From contig NZ_FORA01000002.1 in assembly GCF_900113875.1 (NCBI RefSeq), positions 372,001 through 436,000 of the forward strand: a stretch of 64,000 nt of DNA, given 5' to 3'. Under the pieces are notes generated by a model. That model ran no database searches and was not told where the DNA came from. It was given only the letters and a program-made list of their open reading frames with translations. The translations under genes and the position numbers were made by a program. Positions 16,040-24,890 of this stretch are shown here, in pieces. Position 1 is the stretch's first letter. Each line of letters opens with the position of its first letter. Source of the stretch: Jannaschia pohangensis. Lineage in GTDB: Bacteria > Pseudomonadota > Alphaproteobacteria > Rhodobacterales > Rhodobacteraceae.

Positions 16040-17097
16040 CCGGCGCGCTGCGCGACCACCTGCTGCACCGCATCCGCACCACGGGGCCGATGACGGTGGC
16101 CGACTACATGGCCGACTGCCTGCTGCATCCGACGATGGGCTATTACACCACGCGCGATCCTTTCGGCGCGGCGGGCGACTTCACCACCGCCCCCGAGATC
16201 AGCCAGATGTTCGGCGAAATGCTCGGCCTGTGTCTGGCCCAGACCTGGCAGGATCAGGGATCACCCGCGCGCTTTGCCCTGGCCGAGCTTGGACCGGGGC
16301 GCGGAACGCTGATGGCCGACATCCTGCGGGTGGGCCGCGCCGTCCCGGGCTTCACCGCCGCCGCACGGGTCCACCTGGTCGAGGCCTCGCCGACCCTGCG
16401 CGACGTTCAGGCCCGGACACTCGCCGGTCACACCCCGATCTGGCACGCCGGCGTCGACGACCTGCCCGACGACCTGCCGCTCTTCCTTGTGGCCAATGAA
16501 TTTCTCGACGCCCTGCCGATCCGCCAATACGTCCGCGCAGTGACCGGCTGGCACGAACGGTTGGTGAGCGCGGCGGACGAAGCGCTGACCTTCGCCCTCT
16601 CCCCTCCGATGCCGGTGCCGGAACTGGACCCCCACAGCGTACAGCCCGGCACCATGGTCGAACGCTGCCCCGCCCTGCCCGCCGTGGTGGGCGCCGTGGC
16701 CGCGCGCGTCGCCCGGGGCGGGGCCGCGATCTTCGTCGACTACGGCCATTGGGACAGCCGGGGCGACACGCTTCAGGCGCTGCGCGACCACGCGTTCGAC
16801 GATCCGCTGGCCCATCCCGGTCAGGCCGACCTGACCGCCCACGTCGATTTCGCCGCGATTGCCGCTGCCGCCCCGCCCTGCGAGGCCTCGCCCATGGTGA
16901 CCCAGGGCCTGCTGCTGGAACGTCTGGGCATCACCGCGCGCGCGCAGGCCCTGGCGCGCGGCCTCACTGGCCCGGCACTCGACACCCATGTCGCGGCGCA
17001 TCGACGCTTGACGCACCCGGCCGAGATGGGTGACCTGTTCAAGGCACTGGCGCTCGTCCCTCCGGGCGCGGCCATGCCGCCGGGGTTCGCTGCATGA
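16036..17097 (+). CDS. MidA/NDUFAF7-family SAM-dependent protein methyltransferase, 353 aa
   Basis: The family includes mitochondrial NDUFAF7, which symmetrically dimethylates an Arg of a complex I subunit; the bacterial role is less certain. Visible blocks: TVADYMADCLLHPTMGYY, DFTTAPEISQMFGE and the SAM site LAELGPGRGTLMADILR (about 78-94), then LFLVANEFLDALPIRQ. The long in-frame extension upstream of 16036 overlaps lgt in another frame and is rejected because ATGA coupling to lgt fixes the start. Confidence 0.92.
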   Translation: MTGALRDHLLHRIRTTGPMTVADYMADCLLHPTMGYYTTRDPFGAAGDFTTAPEISQMFGEMLGLCLAQTWQDQGSPARFALAELGPGRGTLMADILRVGRAVPGFTAAARVHLVEASPTLRDVQARTLAGHTPIWHAGVDDLPDDLPLFLVANEFLDALPIRQYVRAVTGWHERLVSAADEALTFALSPPMPVPELDPHSVQPGTMVERCPALPAVVGAVAARVARGGAAIFVDYGHWDSRGDTLQALRDHAFDDPLAHPGQADLTAHVDFAAIAAAAPPCEASPMVTQGLLLERLGITARAQALARGLTGPALDTHVAAHRRLTHPAEMGDLFKALALVPPGAAMPPGFAA

Positions 17098-17837
17098 CGC
17101 TGGAGATCATCACAACCGACCTGCTGGCCGACGTCCGCCACGGCTTCTTCACGCGCAGGGGTGGCGCGTCGTCCGGCATTTTCGAGGGGCTGAACTGCGG
17201 CACCGGATCCTCGGATCAGGCCGAAGCGGTCGAGATGAACCGCGCCCGCGTATCGCAGGCGATGGACGGCCCGCTGCGCGCCGTTCATCAGGTGCATTCC
17301 CCCGACGTGGTCACGGTGACCGGCCCCCTGCCCACGCCGACGCCGCGCGCCGACGCCATGGTGACCGCGACGCCCGGCGAATGCCTGACCATCCTGACCG
17401 CCGATTGCCAGCCGGTCCTGTTCCATTCGCCCGATGGCGTCATCGGCGCGGCCCATGCGGGCTGGCGCGGCGCGCGGGCCGGCGTTCTCGAGGCGACGGT
17501 CGACGCGATGGAAGCGCTCGGGGCCACCCCCGGCAGCATCCGCGCCGTCATCGGCCCCTCCATCAGTCAGCGCGCCTACGAAGTCGGCCCCGAGTTCATG
17601 GAAAGCTTCATCGACGAAGACCCCGCCACCGCGCGCTTCTTCGCCAATGGCAACGGCGACCGGATGCTGTTCGATCTACCGGGTTATGGCCTGTCCCGCC
17701 TGCGCAGCCGCGACGTGCTGGCCGAATGGACCGGCCATTGCACCTTTTCGGACGAACAGCGCTTTTATTCCTATCGGCGGACCACCCACCGGGGCGAGGC
17801 CGACTATGGCCGCCTGATCGCCGCCATCCGACTTTAG
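17094..17837 (+). CDS. pgeF: Peptidoglycan editing factor PgeF (multicopper-oxidase-fold, YfiH/DUF152), 247 aa
   Basis: Hydrolyses wrongly incorporated residues from peptidoglycan precursors and related purine-nucleoside phosphorolysis is reported for family members. Conserved blocks: HGFFTRRGGAS, VHQVHS, LTADCQPVLF and AAHAGWRG, containing the Cys/His metal ligands. ATGA overlap with the methyltransferase places it in the same operon. Length is normal. Confidence 0.94.
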   Translation: MTLEIITTDLLADVRHGFFTRRGGASSGIFEGLNCGTGSSDQAEAVEMNRARVSQAMDGPLRAVHQVHSPDVVTVTGPLPTPTPRADAMVTATPGECLTILTADCQPVLFHSPDGVIGAAHAGWRGARAGVLEATVDAMEALGATPGSIRAVIGPSISQRAYEVGPEFMESFIDEDPATARFFANGNGDRMLFDLPGYGLSRLRSRDVLAEWTGHCTFSDEQRFYSYRRTTHRGEADYGRLIAAIRL

Positions 17838-17936
17838 ACACAATCGTGCCGCCGAAAGACCCCCGTCGGGTCGCCGTGCTGCCGCGCCCGCCTGCGACCT
17901 TGATCTCAGTTAATTCGGCTGATCGAGGAGCAGGCC

Positions 17937-18065
17937 ATGTCCCGCAAAATCTGGATGGATCGGACTATCGAAGCCGCCCGCGAGGCTGATATCCGCATGC
18001 CGTGGTCGCGCAAGCCCGCGCCGCAACCGGCACCCGAGCCGTTGCCCCTGCGCGCCAAGGCCTGA
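17937..18065 (+). CDS. Small basic protein, 42 aa
   Basis: ATG at 17937 with a GAGGAG ribosome site seven bases upstream; sequence begins MSRKIWMDRTIEAAREADIR and ends in a Pro-rich basic tail with PAPEPLPLRAKA. It has the coding bias of neighbouring genes (third positions almost all G or C). I believe similar ~40-residue proteins with a MPW motif occur in Rhodobacterales, but have no function to propose. It lies 99 bases after pgeF and is followed by two GC hairpins. Confidence 0.68.
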   Translation: MSRKIWMDRTIEAAREADIRMPWSRKPAPQPAPEPLPLRAKA

Positions 18066-18087
18066 CGCCCCAAACGACATTCCCACA

Positions 18088-18160
18088 GGCCGGACCCTTG
18101 GAATCGCGGGATCCGGCCGAGACCGGACGCGGCCTAGTCTGCCAATGGGGCCGCGTCCGG
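18088..18160. other. Two consecutive GC-rich hairpins in intergenic region
   Basis: First: GGCCGGACCC (18088-18097) against GGGATCCGGCC (18108-18118), with one bulged base. Second: CCGGACGCGGCC (18123-18134) against GGCCGCGTCCGG (18149-18160), twelve perfect pairs with a 14-base loop. Neither is followed by a T run on either strand. They lie between the 42-aa gene and the convergent PLP decarboxylase and probably end transcription or protect 3' ends. Confidence 0.6.
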
Positions 18161-18173
18161 CGAAATCCCGACT

Positions 18174-19565
18174 TCAGACCGCCGCCACTGCCGCTTCCAG
18201 CGCGTGGATCGATGCCGTAACGTCTGCCATTGTCGTGCGGTGGTTCACGATCGCCGCCCGCAGGCAGCTTTGCCCCGCGACCATCGTCGTCGAGAACACC
18301 GCCTCTCCGGAGATCTGCAATTGCGCCGCCAGCGCCGCCGCATCGCCGCGCCGGGGTCGGATCACGCAGAGGTTCGACACCACCGGCGCCGCCAGATCCA
18401 GCAGGTCCGAGGCCTCGGCCATCTCCCCCATCCGCGCGGCCTGTCGGCAATTGTCGGTGATCTGCGCGCCCAGGGCCGCGACGCCCAGACCCTGCACCGT
18501 CGCCCAGACCTTGAGCGCCGAAAATCCGCGCGACAGCTCTAGCCCGTAATCCGTCGCCCACCAGTCGCCGCCCGCAAGCCCCGCACCGCCGGCGGCCAGG
18601 TATTCGGGCCGCTCCCGGAAGGTCGCCAGATGCAGCGCCTCGTCCCGGATCAGGACCGCGCCCGCCGAATAAGGCACCGCCATCCATTTGTGAAAATCCA
18701 TCGCGATGCTGTCGGCCCGCTCGATCCCGGCGGACAGGTCGCGCCACGGCGCATCGGCCAGCCGCGTCCAGAACCCGAAGGCGGCGTCGGCGTGGAACCA
18801 GAGACCCTCGGCCCGGGCGACATCGGCCACACCCGCCAGGTCGTCATAGGTGCCCAGGTTAACCGATCCCGCCGTTCCGACCACGGCCAGCGGATGCCGC
18901 CCCGCGGCCCGGTCCGCCGCAATCGCCGCCCGCAAGGCATCAAGGTCCATGCGCCCGCCCGGGGCCGCGACCTGCACGATGGCATCGGCCCCGTGGCCCA
19001 TGACCTCCAGCGCCTTCTTGACGCAGGAATGCCCGCCCATCGCGATATAGACCCGCATTGGGGGCAGGCCGCCGATCCCGCTCTGGCGCACCTGCGGCAA
19101 GGCCCGCATCCGCGCACAAGACAGCGCCAGGATCGTCGCCTGCGACGTGCCCGACGTCATCAGGCCGGACCCCTCGGGCCAACCGGCCACCCCGCGCAGC
19201 CAGTCAAGGACCGCCCGCTCCACATAGGCCCCGCCCTGATCGCGCCCGCCAAGGTTGGCGTTCATCGTCGCGGCGATCATCTCGGCGGCGACACCCGTCG
19301 CCGTGCCCGTGCCGTGAACCCAGCCCCAGAAGCGCGGGTGGGTGTTGCCCGTGGCATAGGGCATCACGTCGCGCAGGATGCGGTCCAGAACGCCCGGATC
19401 GGCCGCGTCGCGAATCGCGACACGGGCGGCCATATCGGCGGGCGGTTCCTGCCACGGCAGGTCGCGCGCCGCGCGCAGACGGTCCACGCAGGCCTCTGCC
19501 GTGCGGTGCAGATCGGCGGCGAAGGCGTCCCAGTCCGAGGGGTCGAGGCGATGGCCTTCGGTCAT
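18174..19565 (-). CDS. PLP-dependent group II decarboxylase (aromatic amino-acid decarboxylase type), 463 aa
   Basis: Fold-type I PLP enzyme that decarboxylates an amino acid. Visible: HPRFWGWVHG near 77, GGHS with H179 stacking on the cofactor, HADAAFG with D260, and the Schiff-base lysine K293 in DFHKWM. Family members act on tyrosine, tryptophan, glutamate, cysteine sulfinate or aspartate, and substrate cannot be chosen here. Its ATG overlaps the stop of the ThDP enzyme gene (ATGA), so the two are translationally coupled and probably act in one pathway. Confidence 0.9.
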   Translation of the reverse strand: MTEGHRLDPSDWDAFAADLHRTAEACVDRLRAARDLPWQEPPADMAARVAIRDAADPGVLDRILRDVMPYATGNTHPRFWGWVHGTGTATGVAAEMIAATMNANLGGRDQGGAYVERAVLDWLRGVAGWPEGSGLMTSGTSQATILALSCARMRALPQVRQSGIGGLPPMRVYIAMGGHSCVKKALEVMGHGADAIVQVAAPGGRMDLDALRAAIAADRAAGRHPLAVVGTAGSVNLGTYDDLAGVADVARAEGLWFHADAAFGFWTRLADAPWRDLSAGIERADSIAMDFHKWMAVPYSAGAVLIRDEALHLATFRERPEYLAAGGAGLAGGDWWATDYGLELSRGFSALKVWATVQGLGVAALGAQITDNCRQAARMGEMAEASDLLDLAAPVVSNLCVIRPRRGDAAALAAQLQISGEAVFSTTMVAGQSCLRAAIVNHRTTMADVTASIHALEAAVAAV

Positions 19566-21193
19566 GTCCGCATCTCCGAAAGGGATGTGCCCGTCGACAG
19601 CATGTCGGGGTCCAGTTTCAACTCGATCACCGCGAGCGTGCCACAGGCCAGTGCGGCCTCAAGCGCGGGGGCGAAATTCGCCTGCGTCTCGACGACCCAC
19701 CCCTGCCCGCCATAGGCCCGCGCCAGGGCCGCAAAATCCGGATTGACCAGTTCGGTGCCCGACACGCGGCCCGGATAATGCCGCTCCTGATGCATCCGGA
19801 TCGTTCCATAGCGGCCATTGTTGGCGACGATGACCACCGGGGTCGCGCCGTGCTGGATCGCCGTCGACATCTCGTTGCAGGTCATCTGGAAGCACCCGTC
19901 GCCCGCAAGGCAGATCACCGCCCGTCCCGGCGCATGGATCGACGCCGCCACCGCCGCCGGAAAGCCGTAGCCCATGGAGCCGGAGGTGGGCGCCAGCTGT
20001 GTGCCGAACCGTTTCCAGCGATAGTAGCGGTGCAGGAAGGCCGCGTAATTGCCCGCCCCATTGGTCAGGATCGCATCCTCGGGCAGCACCCGGTCCAGAT
20101 GGGCGATCACCTGCTCCAGCTTCACCGCGCCCGGCGTCGGCTTCGGGGTAATCCAGGCCTCGTATTCGGCCCGCGCCTCTGCCTGCTGCGCGTGCCAGCC
20201 GGGCAGATCATCATCGCGGGCGAAGAGCGCCATCGCCACGTCGGGCGCGCGCGCCACGATGGGGTCGACCGCCGTCCAGACCCGGTTCAACTCGTCGGCA
20301 CCGGGATGCACATGGATGATCGCGGGCCGGTCCCGGACCGGGTCCAGCACCTCGTAGCCGCCGGTGGCGATATCCCCGAGCCGGGTGCCAAGCGCCAGGA
20401 TCAGGTCGGCCTCTTTCAGCCGCGCCATCAGCCTGGGGTTCGGGCCGACGTTCAGGTCGCCCACATAGCTGGCCGACCGGTTGTCGATCCGGTCCTGCCG
20501 CCGGAACGCGACCGCCACCGGCAGGCCATGGCGCTCCGCCCAATCCTGCAGGCAATCCCCCGCCGCAGGCGACCACTGCGACCCGCCCACGACCACCAGG
20601 GGGCGCTTGGCCGCCCGCAGACGCTCCACCAAATCCTCCAGATCGGGAACGGCAGGCGTCGGCACGACCACGGCGGGCCGGTTGGGCACATCGGCCATCG
20701 CCGACAGCATGTCTTCGGGCAGGGCCAGCACCACCGGACCCGGCCGCCCGGACCGGGCCACGGAAAACGCCCGCGCGATATATTCGGGCAGCCGCTCGGT
20801 CTGGTCCACCTCGGCCACCCATTTCACGAGGCCGCCGAACAGGGCGCGGTAATCGACCTCCTGAAACGCCTCCCGGTCCCGATGTCCGCGCGCGATCTGA
20901 CCCACGAAACAGACCAGCGGCGTCGAATCCTGCATGGCGATGTGCAGCCCGGCGCTCGCGTTCGTGGCCCCCGGACCGCGGGTGACAAAAACGACTCCCG
21001 GCTCTCCGGTCAGCTTGGCGGTCGCCTCGGCCATCATCGCCGCCCCGCCCTCCTGCCGACAGACGATGTTGCGAATGCCGCTGTCGTACAGACCATCCAG
21101 CGCGGCAAGGAAGCTCTCTCCGGGGACCGAGAACACCCGGCGAACCCCCTGAAGATGCAGTTGATCGGTCAAAATCTGGCCGCCGTGCCGCAT
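19562..21193 (-). CDS. Thiamine-diphosphate-dependent enzyme, acetolactate-synthase-like, 543 aa
   Basis: Three-domain ThDP enzyme. E48 in CRQEGGAAMMAEA is the cofactor-activating Glu, the middle domain (about 185-320) has the VVVGGSQW nucleotide-type turn, and the C-terminal domain carries the GDG...NN magnesium/ThDP motif (AGDGCFQM to VANNGRY). It is more like the stand-alone 'acetolactate synthase-like/benzoylformate decarboxylase-like' group than biosynthetic IlvB, and no small subunit gene adjoins. An AAGGGAGG site eight bases before the ATG at 21193 fixes the start. First gene of a two-gene operon with the PLP decarboxylase. Confidence 0.88.
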   Translation of the reverse strand: MRHGGQILTDQLHLQGVRRVFSVPGESFLAALDGLYDSGIRNIVCRQEGGAAMMAEATAKLTGEPGVVFVTRGPGATNASAGLHIAMQDSTPLVCFVGQIARGHRDREAFQEVDYRALFGGLVKWVAEVDQTERLPEYIARAFSVARSGRPGPVVLALPEDMLSAMADVPNRPAVVVPTPAVPDLEDLVERLRAAKRPLVVVGGSQWSPAAGDCLQDWAERHGLPVAVAFRRQDRIDNRSASYVGDLNVGPNPRLMARLKEADLILALGTRLGDIATGGYEVLDPVRDRPAIIHVHPGADELNRVWTAVDPIVARAPDVAMALFARDDDLPGWHAQQAEARAEYEAWITPKPTPGAVKLEQVIAHLDRVLPEDAILTNGAGNYAAFLHRYYRWKRFGTQLAPTSGSMGYGFPAAVAASIHAPGRAVICLAGDGCFQMTCNEMSTAIQHGATPVVIVANNGRYGTIRMHQERHYPGRVSGTELVNPDFAALARAYGGQGWVVETQANFAPALEAALACGTLAVIELKLDPDMLSTGTSLSEMRT

Positions 21194-21246
21194 CGCGCTA
21201 CACCTCCCTTGTCGCCCTCGGGCAGTCGAATATGAAAGGTCAGTCA

Positions 21247-21774
21247 ATGTCCACCGCTCTCGGTCTCTGCGGATCGCTCCGCGCCGCCTCCTTCAACCGC
21301 CAGCTGATGCAGGAGGCCGGCCGCATGTTCGGCGGCCTGACCGAAGGCGATCTGCGCCTGCCGCTCTATGATGGCGACCTCGAGGCCGAGAAGGGCATTC
21401 CCACCGAAGTGACCACCTTGGCCGACAAGATCGCGGGCGCATCGGCGGTTATCATCGCGACGCCGGAATACAACAAGGCCCCGTCCGGTGTCTTCAAGAA
21501 TGCGCTCGACTGGGTCAGCCGGGTGCCCGGCGGCGTCTGGAAGGACAAGCCCGTCGCCCTAATGTCGGCCACCGCCGGCCGCGCCGGGGGCGAGCGGGCG
21601 CAATTCGCCCTGCGCCTCTGGATGATGCCGTTCGGGGCGGATGTCCTGACCGGGCCCGAGGTTCTGGTGGGACAGGCGCAGGATCAGTTCCGGGACGGTC
21701 GGCTCATCAACGAGATCAACCTCAAGATGCTGGAGCAACTGATGGACAACCTGCGCGTCAAAGCAGGCTCCTGA
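21247..21774 (+). CDS. NADPH-dependent FMN reductase family protein, 175 aa
   Basis: Flavodoxin-fold quinone/azo/FMN reductase. LCGSLRAASFNRQL at the N-terminus forms the phosphate loop, and ATPEYNKAPSGVFKNALDW is the family signature. ATG at 21247 with an AAAGG site; an in-frame ATG 15 bases upstream is less well placed. It diverges from the ThDP gene across only 53 bases, so their promoters must overlap. Its end overlaps the convergent TauE gene by 17 bases. Confidence 0.9.
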   Translation: MSTALGLCGSLRAASFNRQLMQEAGRMFGGLTEGDLRLPLYDGDLEAEKGIPTEVTTLADKIAGASAVIIATPEYNKAPSGVFKNALDWVSRVPGGVWKDKPVALMSATAGRAGGERAQFALRLWMMPFGADVLTGPEVLVGQAQDQFRDGRLINEINLKMLEQLMDNLRVKAGS

Positions 21775-22492
21775 CGATCAGGACGGAGGCCGCCGTCGCG
21801 GCCAGCCCCAGGGCCCAGGGCCGGATCGACCTGCGTCCGACCCGCGCCGCAAAGGGCCGCACCGCCCAAAGTGTCAGCGGCACCGCCGGGGCCAGCGTCG
21901 CGGCAAAGACCACATGCCGCGTCCCGATGACCCCCGCGACCGCCAGCGCCGTAATCGACACCGCCATCCCGAAGGCGAAGAAGACGTTCTGGGTCGCCGC
22001 CGACCGCCGCGCCTCGGTGTTGGCATAGAGGATGGCCATCGGCGGCGCGCCGATCCCCGTCAGGGTGCCCATGATCCCCGCGACCGTGCCCGCCCCGAAC
22101 AGCGTGCCGTCCCGGATCGGCAGGCGCAGGCCCGCCAGCGACAGCAGGACCGCCACCCAGACGATGCCCCCGATCACCAGCGGCAGGGCGGGTGTGCCGA
22201 CCACCCGCGTGGCAACCCAGGCGGCGAGCACTGCGCCCAGGGCACGCCCCGCGAACCCCGGCGGCAGATCGCGCCCCACCACCGCCGAACGGTCCGCGAG
22301 GAACGATCCCGCCCCCACCAGCAAGCCGACCAGAAGGACCGACCCCGGCAGATAGGCGGGCGCGACCAGCGCCAGCATCGGCGACGCGACCATTCCGAAC
22401 CCCTGCCCCGCCAGCCGCTGGATCGCCGTGCCCAGGATCACGGCCAGCAGACAGGGCAGCCAGACCGCCACGGTCGGCAAGAGGTCAGTCAA
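21758..22492 (-). CDS. TauE/SafE-family membrane transporter, 244 aa
   Basis: Eight or so hydrophobic helices with the family-typical AIQRLAGQGFGMVASPML near the N-terminus and GTLTGIGAPPMAI in the middle repeat. Members export sulfite, sulfoacetate or other small organic anions. It overlaps the VOC gene upstream by eight bases, so both are in one leftward unit. The substrate is not indicated. Confidence 0.88.
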   Translation of the reverse strand: MTDLLPTVAVWLPCLLAVILGTAIQRLAGQGFGMVASPMLALVAPAYLPGSVLLVGLLVGAGSFLADRSAVVGRDLPPGFAGRALGAVLAAWVATRVVGTPALPLVIGGIVWVAVLLSLAGLRLPIRDGTLFGAGTVAGIMGTLTGIGAPPMAILYANTEARRSAATQNVFFAFGMAVSITALAVAGVIGTRHVVFAATLAPAVPLTLWAVRPFAARVGRRSIRPWALGLAATAASVLIVRSLL

Positions 22493-22877
22493 GCCTGGAA
22501 ACCTCGATCAGGTTGCCATCCGGGTCGCGCAGATAGATCGAGGTGATGGGCCCCTGCGCCCCGGTCCGTGCCACCGGGCCCGCCTCGACCGCCACGCCCC
22601 GGGCGGCCAGATGGACCTGCCAGTCGCTCAGTGCCGCCTCGGTCAGAAAGCACAGATCGGCGGTGCCCGGCCCCGGGCGCGCGGCCTTCGGCTCCCATTC
22701 CGCCCCGGCCTGGTGGAGGTTGATCTTCTGTCGCCCGAAGGCCAGCGCCACGCGCCGCGACCCGTCAGCCGGATGAAAGACCTGTGCTTCCATCCCCAGG
22801 ACCGCCGCATACCACTCCGCCGTGGCCGTCACATCCGCCACGGTCAGAACCAGATGATCGAGCGATGTCACCTGCAT
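22485..22877 (-). CDS. VOC (glyoxalase/extradiol dioxygenase fold) family protein, 130 aa
   Basis: Single VOC module: starts SLDHLVLTVADVTATAEWY (first metal-ligand His at H8) and ends SIYLRDPDGNLIEVSR (Glu ligand), with KINLHQAG in the middle. Length is that of a one-module protein acting as a dimer. Possible roles are lyase, thiol transferase or binding protein. It is the first gene of a two-gene unit with the TauE transporter. Confidence 0.88.
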   Translation of the reverse strand: MQVTSLDHLVLTVADVTATAEWYAAVLGMEAQVFHPADGSRRVALAFGRQKINLHQAGAEWEPKAARPGPGTADLCFLTEAALSDWQVHLAARGVAVEAGPVARTGAQGPITSIYLRDPDGNLIEVSRLD

Positions 22878-22913
22878 CTTGCCAAGTCCCCCGGCGTTCC
22901 CCTTGATGGTCCC

Positions 22914-23708
22914 ATGTCGCAAGCGCCAAGCCAGACCGTCAAGGATGTCATGGACCCGGCCCGTGCCGCCGCCATGGCCGCCGCCCTGAACCGCGCCGCG
23001 CCGTCGGGCGATCTGCCGCCCTTCTGGCACCATGCCTACTTCTGGGACATTCAGCCCGCCGATCACCTTGGCCGCGACGGTCATTTCCGCACCGGCACGG
23101 GTCTCATTCCCGACCTCGGGCTGCCGCGCCGGATGTGGGCGGGCGGGCGGCTCGAATGGCACGCGTCCTTGGTGACGGGCACGCCCGCGACGCGCCTGAC
23201 CACCCTCGGCCCCGTCACCCGCAAGTCGGGACGCAGCGGTGCCCTGGGCCTCGTCACCCTGCATCACCGGATCACCCAGGGCGACCGGCTGTGCCTGACC
23301 GAGGACCAATCGCTGGTCTACCGCGAAGACCCGCAGCCCGGCGCGCCGCGTCCCGTCCCCGCACAAGCCGACAGTGCCCCCGTCGAGGAGACGCGCAGCT
23401 TCGGGGCGATGGCGCTGTTTCGCTATTCCGCCGTCACCTTCAACGGCCACCGCATCCACTATGACGCGGCCTATGCCCGGGATGTGGAGGGGCACGCGGG
23501 CCTTGTCGTCCACGGGCCGATCCTGGCCGAGGGGCTGATCGACCTCGCCACCCGGCATCTCGGGCCGCTGGCGGGCTTCGACTATCGTGCCCTGGCCCCC
23601 GTTGTCGCGGACGAGACGGTCACCTTCTGCCTTGCCGGGCACCGGGCCTTCGTGCGGGGCAGTGACGGGCGCCTCTGCATGGACGCGACCGTGCGCCCCG
23701 CGACCTAG
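22914..23708 (+). CDS. HTD2/MaoC-like acyl-CoA hydratase (mesaconyl-C4-CoA hydratase type), 264 aa
   Basis: Resembles the beta-hydroxyacyl dehydratase group that includes 3-methylfumaryl-CoA (mesaconyl-C4-CoA) hydratase and itaconyl-CoA hydratase: GLPRRMWAGGRLEWH in the N-terminal hot-dog half, then FRYSAVTFNGHRIHYD (catalytic His in the second half) and GLVVHGPILAEGLIDL. An alternative ATG at 22950 is possible. No CoA-transferase or lyase gene is next to it, so the pathway is not shown by context. It converges on the aminotransferase gene with a four-base overlap. Confidence 0.82.
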   Translation: MSQAPSQTVKDVMDPARAAAMAAALNRAAPSGDLPPFWHHAYFWDIQPADHLGRDGHFRTGTGLIPDLGLPRRMWAGGRLEWHASLVTGTPATRLTTLGPVTRKSGRSGALGLVTLHHRITQGDRLCLTEDQSLVYREDPQPGAPRPVPAQADSAPVEETRSFGAMALFRYSAVTFNGHRIHYDAAYARDVEGHAGLVVHGPILAEGLIDLATRHLGPLAGFDYRALAPVVADETVTFCLAGHRAFVRGSDGRLCMDATVRPAT

Positions 23709-24889
23709 ACGCCCGCGGCGACGATGGCATCCGCCAGAAGCGGCACCGTCGCGGCGTTCAGCCCCGCGATGTTCATCCGCGAATCGCCCACCATGTAGAT
23801 GCCGTGGTCGCGCCGCATCGCCTCCACCTGCTCGGGCGTGGCCCCAAGCAGCGAGAACATGCCCCGGTGCGCCGCCAGAAATCCGAACCGGTCCGACCCG
23901 ACCCGGTCGCGCAGCGCCGTCGCCAGCGACTCGCGCAGGGACAGCATGCCCCGGCGCACCTCCTCCAGCTCACCGGCCCAATCGGCGCGCAGCTCCGCGT
24001 CGGTCAGGATCATCGTCACCACACGCGCGCCATGGTCCGGCGGAAAGCTGAAGTTCAGCCGGTTGAGCGCGGACATCGCGCCCTGGGTGACCTTCAGTTG
24101 CGCGGGCGAGGCGGCGATGGCCATCAACAGGCCCGTCCGCTCGCGGTAGATGCCGAAGTTCTTGGAACACGACGCGGCGACCAGCGCCTCGGGCACCCGT
24201 GTCAGCAACGCGCGCATTCCGGCGGCATCCGCCTCGAGACCGTCCCCGAACCCCTGATAGGCGATGTCGACGAAGGGCACCGCCCCGCGCGCGGCCAGCA
24301 GGTCCGCGACCGTCGTCCATTGATCCAGCGTCAGGTTCGCCCCCGTCGGGTTGTGGCAGCAGCCGTGCAGCATGACGACATCGCCCACCGCCACGCCCGC
24401 CAGATCGGCCATCATCCCGTCGAAATCCACGCCACCGGTGCCTGCGTCGAAATAGCGATAATCCGACACCGGCACGCCCAGGTACTTCGCGATCGCCGGA
24501 TGGTTTGGCCAGGTCGGGTCCGACAGCCACAGCCGCGCCGTGGGCGACGCCATCCGCACCAACTCCAAACCCTGCCGGATCGCCCCTGTCCCGCCCGGCG
24601 TCGCCACGCAGGCCAGCCGATCCGCCGCCCGGGCCGGGCCCAGAACCAGCGTCGACAGCGCCTCGGCAAAGGCCGGATCGCCCGCAAGGCCGGTATAGAC
24701 CTTGGTCGACTGCGTATCGACCAGTTGCCGTTCGGCGGCCTTGACGGCGCGCATCACGGGCGTGTTGCCGCCCGCGTCCTTGTAGACGCCGACGCCGAGG
24801 TCGATCTTGCTGTCGCGCGGGTCTTCGCGGTAGGCGGCCATCAGCGCCAGGATCTTGTCGGGGGCCTGCGGGGTCAGGGCGTTCAACAT
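23705..24889 (-). CDS. Aromatic amino acid/aspartate aminotransferase, class I, 394 aa
   Basis: Fold-type I PLP aminotransferase of the TyrB/AspC subgroup: KIDLGVGVYKD near 28-38, CCHNPTGANL with N180, VDIAYQGFGDGL with D208, and Schiff-base K243 in SCSKNFGIYRERTG. It transfers amino groups between aromatic or dicarboxylic amino acids and 2-oxoacids. It follows the sulfurtransferase gene with one base between stop and start, which suggests co-expression. Confidence 0.93.
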   Translation of the reverse strand: MLNALTPQAPDKILALMAAYREDPRDSKIDLGVGVYKDAGGNTPVMRAVKAAERQLVDTQSTKVYTGLAGDPAFAEALSTLVLGPARAADRLACVATPGGTGAIRQGLELVRMASPTARLWLSDPTWPNHPAIAKYLGVPVSDYRYFDAGTGGVDFDGMMADLAGVAVGDVVMLHGCCHNPTGANLTLDQWTTVADLLAARGAVPFVDIAYQGFGDGLEADAAGMRALLTRVPEALVAASCSKNFGIYRERTGLLMAIAASPAQLKVTQGAMSALNRLNFSFPPDHGARVVTMILTDAELRADWAGELEEVRRGMLSLRESLATALRDRVGSDRFGFLAAHRGMFSLLGATPEQVEAMRRDHGIYMVGDSRMNIAGLNAATVPLLADAIVAAGV

Positions 24890-24890
24890 G

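Noticed and set aside
19058-21235. 725-codon rightward frame across the decarboxylase and ThDP genes
   Set aside because: Lies antisense to two genes with clear catalytic motifs; composition is Arg/Pro/Gly noise.
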